Origin: Xanthostigma xanthostigma
Taxonomy: Eukaryota; Arthropoda; Insecta; Raphidioptera; Raphidiidae
Length of the DNA stretch: 64,000 nucleotides
Direction of reading: 5' to 3'
NCBI GenBank assembly: GCA_963575645.1
Contig: OY754475.1
Coordinates: forward strand, 7,316,001-7,380,000
The position numbers and the translations under genes are program-made. Of this stretch, positions 59,379-64,000 are shown in pieces. A model generated the notes under the pieces. That model did not search any database and was not told the DNA's origin. It saw only the letters and a program-made list of their open reading frames with translations. How positions within the stretch are numbered: the stretch's first letter is position 1; each line of letters starts with the position of its first letter.

Positions 59379-59574
59379 AATTATTATTGGATGGAGAAAT
59401 AGCGGCTATGGTTCAATGAATGCTGTACTTTGTATTATTCATTTAATATATTATCTTACGTTTCGGCACCTTGTTTATTGCCATCTTCAGAGATTCTAAT
59501 TATAAAATATTAAATGAATAATACAAAGTACAGCATTCATTGATCCATGGCCGCTATTTCTCCATACAATTATT
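59379..59574. repeat. Foldback element with hammerhead-like centre, copy 4
   Basis: Arms of about 75 bp (GGAGAAATAGCGGC, CAATGAATGCTGTACTTTG and complements). The centre on the minus strand (59490-59458) reads CTGAAGA, T, GGCA, a loop, TGCC, GAAACGTA. Confidence 0.8.
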
Positions 59575-59579
59575 TCGAT

Positions 59580-61730
59580 TAAGGATCGCAACCTCTACAA
59601 ATTTTGTAGTAGAAGATAATAATCAATTATTATCGTAACGAATATCGTTTTGAAGTTTTGTAGGCATATTCTACATAATATTTCGAACATTTAGAAGCAA
59701 AAAAAAAGAATATTTTTGAGCTGTTGTGCCTCCTTTAAGTCGACCTTGATTGCGAGAATAGTCAACAATTAAATAAACTTTTTTGTTATTATTGATTTTG
59801 TGTTAAATCTCACTTAATGCCAGTTTATTGTTGAACACAATAAAAGTTGTAAGGACAAGACACGGCTTCAAGTTTCAACTGTTTGTCGTTAAAAAGTTTT
59901 ACAGGCTCAAAACATAACCTCCCAAAACGCGCCCACACACACCCAAGTCGCTGTGAGCTTAATGAGAATTGTTTTAGCTGTAAACGATATATTCTGGTCC
60001 AATAAAATCGTACCCTTGTAAAAGACTTAATAGTCGAATGCAGGAGGCTGTGGACTTATAGCTCTTCTATTGTCTTCAATAAATTCTGCCGGCGTTTGTT
60101 TTCTCTTTAAAAAAGGATCTCCACTTTCAAAAGTCGACATATCCACAGGCTACTCGTTTTGTGTACTGTTGAAGCCGCCTCCTTAAATACAATCAATGTA
60201 TATAATTACTGTTTTGATATGATTTTGATTGACTGCCATTTTGGTTTTATACTATAGCACGGCAGTGGAAGTATTTCAGGTAAACGTAGGTCCATTCCCA
60301 CCTGTGGAGAGATAAGAAAGAAAAACGAACAGATTTCTCAAAACAATAGATTGTTTGGTCGGTACAGGTGTTATTTCGGGCCCATAGTAGTCAGAGAATG
60401 TACAGCACCACTTTCCTCTACCATTCTGAGAAATTTGTGAAATAAAAAAAAACTATGAAAGGAATACACAGTAGGTCAATAACATTATTATATTTACTAA
60501 TCACTTAGAAACGTGAAAGTGATAATTCTGTACAATGAATGGTTAGATTACAAAAAATAACATTTTTATATTTAACATATTGTTTGATTATTGCTATTAA
60601 CCATGAACTGGGGGTGGAACCCTGACAAAGAGATCGCGCTTAATTATCAAAGGGAACAGGGAAATTACATATTCAATAAAAATTAATTAAGTTAATACTA
60701 CATGACAAAACTAGGAGCGAACATCATACCTTTACGCCGAGTATTGTACTTACAGATGGGTATTATTTATTCTAATCATACTTTACAAAAATGTTTGACG
60801 ACGACGGGTAATTAACCACTTCATTGTCGTAAATGAAGTCCAAAAGTGACTCGGAGGTGTTGTTTAAATAATTATTTAATAATTTCTTCCATGAGCGTCC
60901 TTTTACGTGTGACTTCCTCAAACACCGAAAAACAACTTAATGTTTATTATTTTTCCGTAACTAATAAATATTTATTTTCATTATTTAAAAACCTTAACAA
61001 CTATTGTTTGTCACTTTTCACTCTTTGAATCACAAGTACCGCGTTTCTAGTGTCCGCCGACTTGATCACAACTTAGACACTTATAGTTTATATGTCCAAG
61101 CCATGCGATCCAAATCGTACCGCACACGCAAATACCCGCGAAATCCACGACTTAAGATTTCTTTTTTTTTTTAATAATAATTTTATACTAGCATTAAGTA
61201 ATTGTCGCGGTGCTATGGCACCACGTGACAATACGTAATCTGACAGTGATATGGACACTCAAATTTCGTGTTAACTACGGAGCTGGTTATATAAAGAACG
61301 GGTGACGTCATTTGCTCTAAATATCACGGCCTATTTATTACTACCCACATACTTGTCCAGCGTGATTTTGATAGTTGATCAGTTGCGATCAGTTTTAGGC
61401 GGCGTATTTTTTTTTTTTTTTTGTTATAAAATGGCGGTTGGCCCGTAAATTACTGTGAAATTAAATAAACGCCGTTGTGTTGCGGCAAAAATTTCTAATA
61501 GGAAGCGGGGATCTAGTATTTTTTATAAATATTTTTTACAACCACATTATAAGTTGAGCACACCCTTTATAATATACGCAGTCGAAATGAGAATCATAAA
61601 ACGTTAAACGAACTTTCGTTGTCGAAGTTTCTGTCTTGAGAAATAAAACTTAATTGTAGAAATGTCATCGAATTTCGTATACGCAATTTATATTTTATTG
61701 TGATTTTAATTGACCGAATTTAATAAAAAA
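59580..61730. other. Spacer without recognised features
   Basis: No gene, RNA gene or bounded transposon identified; short open frames only. Confidence 0.4.
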
Positions 61731-61740
61731 ATGTGGAAAC

Positions 61741-61905
61741 GGGTTGCTCACAGACAAGTGTTACCTGTGAGCAGTCTAGAAGGACACTTCGCCCGCTACC
61801 ACATCGCCTTTGATAATGTCTACCGCAGTTGTTGACGAAACGTCAGCTAGAAATACCAATGGACCACGGCATACAAACCCGGAAACCATGAAGATTTGCA
61901 TTTTT
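61741..61905 (+). repeat. Dispersed repeat with GAAACGTC hairpin motif, copy 2
   Basis: Shares GGACACTTCGCCCGCTACC, ACATCGCCTTTGATAATGTC and CCAATGGACCACGGCATAC with the complement of, or direct, 10260-10510. The stem next to GAAACGTC is partly decayed here (GTC/GAC only). Confidence 0.7.
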
Positions 61906-61909
61906 TGAA

Positions 61910-63170
61910 AATTTTCAATAGCGGGAAGTTAAAACGTTACGTATATTGATAACGAAAAGAAAAAAAACTTTTCAATCAAACACATTAACTCAGTTTTAAA
62001 AGAACACAACTAAATTTTAAAAATCATTTCATCGCTCCGTCTCTTTTCTAAGTTGAAGCAGTTCAGAATGAGAATCATTTAAATTGAGTTACGAATTATT
62101 TATTATTAGCTACAGAAGTGGATATATATTATATAGGTACATTGAAACCAAGTGGCTGCAGCGGTTCTTAAAATTTTTCAGTTGAACTGCACAAACCAAA
62201 GCGATATTAATATAGGTACGGTTTGAATTTACAAAGCTAAGCAAATAGTAGATTGTGGTATGTAGCGAGTTATAATCCGACGAGTCTTGATATTATGTTT
62301 AGAACGAGCGCCAGCGAATTTTGACAGTCACACGAATCGCTATATCATTAAGCACGAGCATCGATTAAACCTCTTTATTCACAGCAACGTATTTTATACC
62401 TGGAGCTAATGGCCTTTGCTGCCGAAGCCTCAAAAAAAAAAATAAATAAACACGAGCTAAATATGGTATTTTTTGCACGAGCTTCTTTAAAATAAGCTCA
62501 TTTTCAATTCATTTTCAAAAAAAATTTGAGTTTACTTTTGAGCAATCGTCACTTCTAGATAATTAAAAAAAATATTTCACTTCACCACACTAGTGCGTAA
62601 TGTGTCAGTTTACATATGCCTGTATACATTTCATTAAAAACAGAAATAGTGGTGCTAGTGATGTTTTGATGATTTCGATTCTTGTCGTTATAGATTTACC
62701 AACCGTCGGTTTAGAGCCACGGACTCGACTTGCCCGACACAGTATTAAATGAAAGGAAATTCTCGTATTCGGCATATTTTTTAAATTATTCAAAGCATAC
62801 TTACTTTCTATACCCATCTCTCTTTCTCTTTCGTGTGTTTGTATAATGCAGTTATCCTTGTTGCTCCACTTAATACGAAATCATTTTGTATTTCTGATAA
62901 AGATGATAAATTATGAAAATAATTTCACCAATCTCTTTTCTAACGTTTTTATTATTTTCATTCGATGAATTTTCTTCTCGAAAGTACCACATATTTCATG
63001 AGAAATATTTTTTTATTAAAATGTGGCGATGTTAAAATACCTGATTAATTTTTACGAAGTGGACATAACCGTTTGTAAACTTGGAAAGGTATAAATTTAT
63101 TTTTCTTTGCGCAAAGAATAATAATTCCAGATAAAAAATATGGGTTCCTATTTAAACAAGTAGAACTTTT
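61910..63170. other. Spacer without recognised features
   Basis: AT-rich. No host exon or bounded repeat seen. Confidence 0.4.
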
Positions 63171-63172
63171 TC

Positions 63173-63507
63173 CTACTGCCTCTCGCCGAGAAACGGTAAT
63201 TCATGTACCGGCCATCTTGTTGAGGTTTTCCATGGTTTCCCTCAATAATTCCAGATAAATATCGAGATGGTTCCTTATTCAAGGCCATGGCCGATTACCT
63301 GTCAAACTTCTATGCTCAAAATTTTTCTACTATATCCTTAATTTTCCTAAAAATTCCTTCGCCCATTGCTATTAATTAAGTTGAAGTTTAAAAAAAATGT
63401 AGAAAATAACGGGAAGTGTGGTAGAAAAAAAATAGTAATGGTGCGAATGGCGTCTGTTATGACATAAAGTCGAGAAACGGACGTTAAACGCATTATTATT
63501 ATTATTT
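63173..63507 (+). mobile_element. SINE body, headless copy
   Basis: From CTGCCTCTCGCCGAGAAACGG to a (TTA)n tail. It is the uninterrupted counterpart of 42476-43341 in the opposite orientation; the tRNA-like head is missing. Confidence 0.75.
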
Positions 63508-63632
63508 AAACAAATAGAGGAGACCTTGATATCTAGGAGGCACCTCCACCAAATGAAAAAAAAAAAAAACTACCCCGTTGATTCCTTACAATTTTTGTCC
63601 GATTTTTTTTTTCGAAAATCCTTCCTCTACGT

Positions 63633-63956
63633 CAGAGGTGTCCCACTGATTCTTCTAAAGGGCCATTTATAAGATTTTGGGTGTGTTAGCGGGCCAGACT
63701 CTAAATTAAAAACTAAGACACATACTAAATTAAAATCTTCGTTTATTTAGTTTAAATCAATTTTCATATAAAGGTATAATAAAAGGGGTAAATTATCTTG
63801 AGCTTGAGGATCCAGACACCTGAGGTCTCTTTTTTTGATAAGCTCATTGATGTCAGGTGTCTAAAATCCTCACTGGATAGATCCTGGTCGCGGGTCGTAT
63901 TGAGATGACTCGAGGGGGCCGGATGCGGCCCGCCGGCCGTATCTTTGACATCACTG
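63633..63956. mobile_element. hAT element, 324 bp
   Basis: Ends CAGAGGTGTC and inverted CAGTGATGTC. Octamers CTCTACGT (63625-63632) and CTCTACGC (63957-63964) differ at one base. Contains GGGCCGGATGCGGCCCGCC near the right end. Confidence 0.8.
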
Positions 63957-64000
63957 CTCTACGCAATAATAGGATGTTCGAATTTTAAAAATCCAGTATT

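Overview
The window is nuclear DNA of an animal, almost certainly an insect. Genes are split by GT-AG introns, the DNA is AT-rich, poly(A) signals are present, and the four protein-coding loci match conserved animal families. Repeat types such as tRNA-derived SINEs, hAT, Harbinger-like and Helitron-like elements fit an insect. I cannot settle the order; the repeats recall Lepidoptera or Hemiptera.

The left half (1-32 kb) holds the genes. At the left edge is the last coding exon of PCNA (+). It converges on a minus-strand BTB/zinc-finger gene (876-4119) with two alternative 3' ends: one long exon with its own C2H2 finger and poly(A) signal, and a three-exon tail with three fingers. Next is a RAP1GDS1/SmgGDS (vimar) homologue (+, 6810-11351, six exons). 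Then comes a complete 13-exon SEC24A/B-type COPII cargo adaptor (+, 17488-28224, 1405 codons). Last is a stathmin gene with an uninterrupted reading frame (-, 31209-31973). The exon joins I propose keep frame from start to stop in vimar and Sec24. The genes are housekeeping functions (replication clamp, small-GTPase chaperone/exchange factor, secretory coat, tubulin regulator) with no sign of an operon or shared pathway.

The right half (32-64 kb) has no recognisable host gene. It is a dense set of small, mostly non-autonomous mobile elements. There are at least seven hAT-type elements with 8-bp target duplications, a three-copy MITE with CGCGCCACG ends, several long foldback elements, tRNA-derived SINEs, a Harbinger remnant and a retroelement tail with a 148-bp tandem repeat. 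Some insertions are nested, which gives their relative ages.

The most unusual signal is a recurring RNA-like motif (CUGANGA, one extra base, a stem-loop, then GAAACGU). It sits at the centre of four foldback elements and in two copies of another repeat. It resembles a hammerhead ribozyme core but has one extra nucleotide before helix II. A second unusual structure is a composite SINE-plus-hairpin element present in introns of both vimar and Sec24, whose 25-nt loop is exactly inverted between copies.
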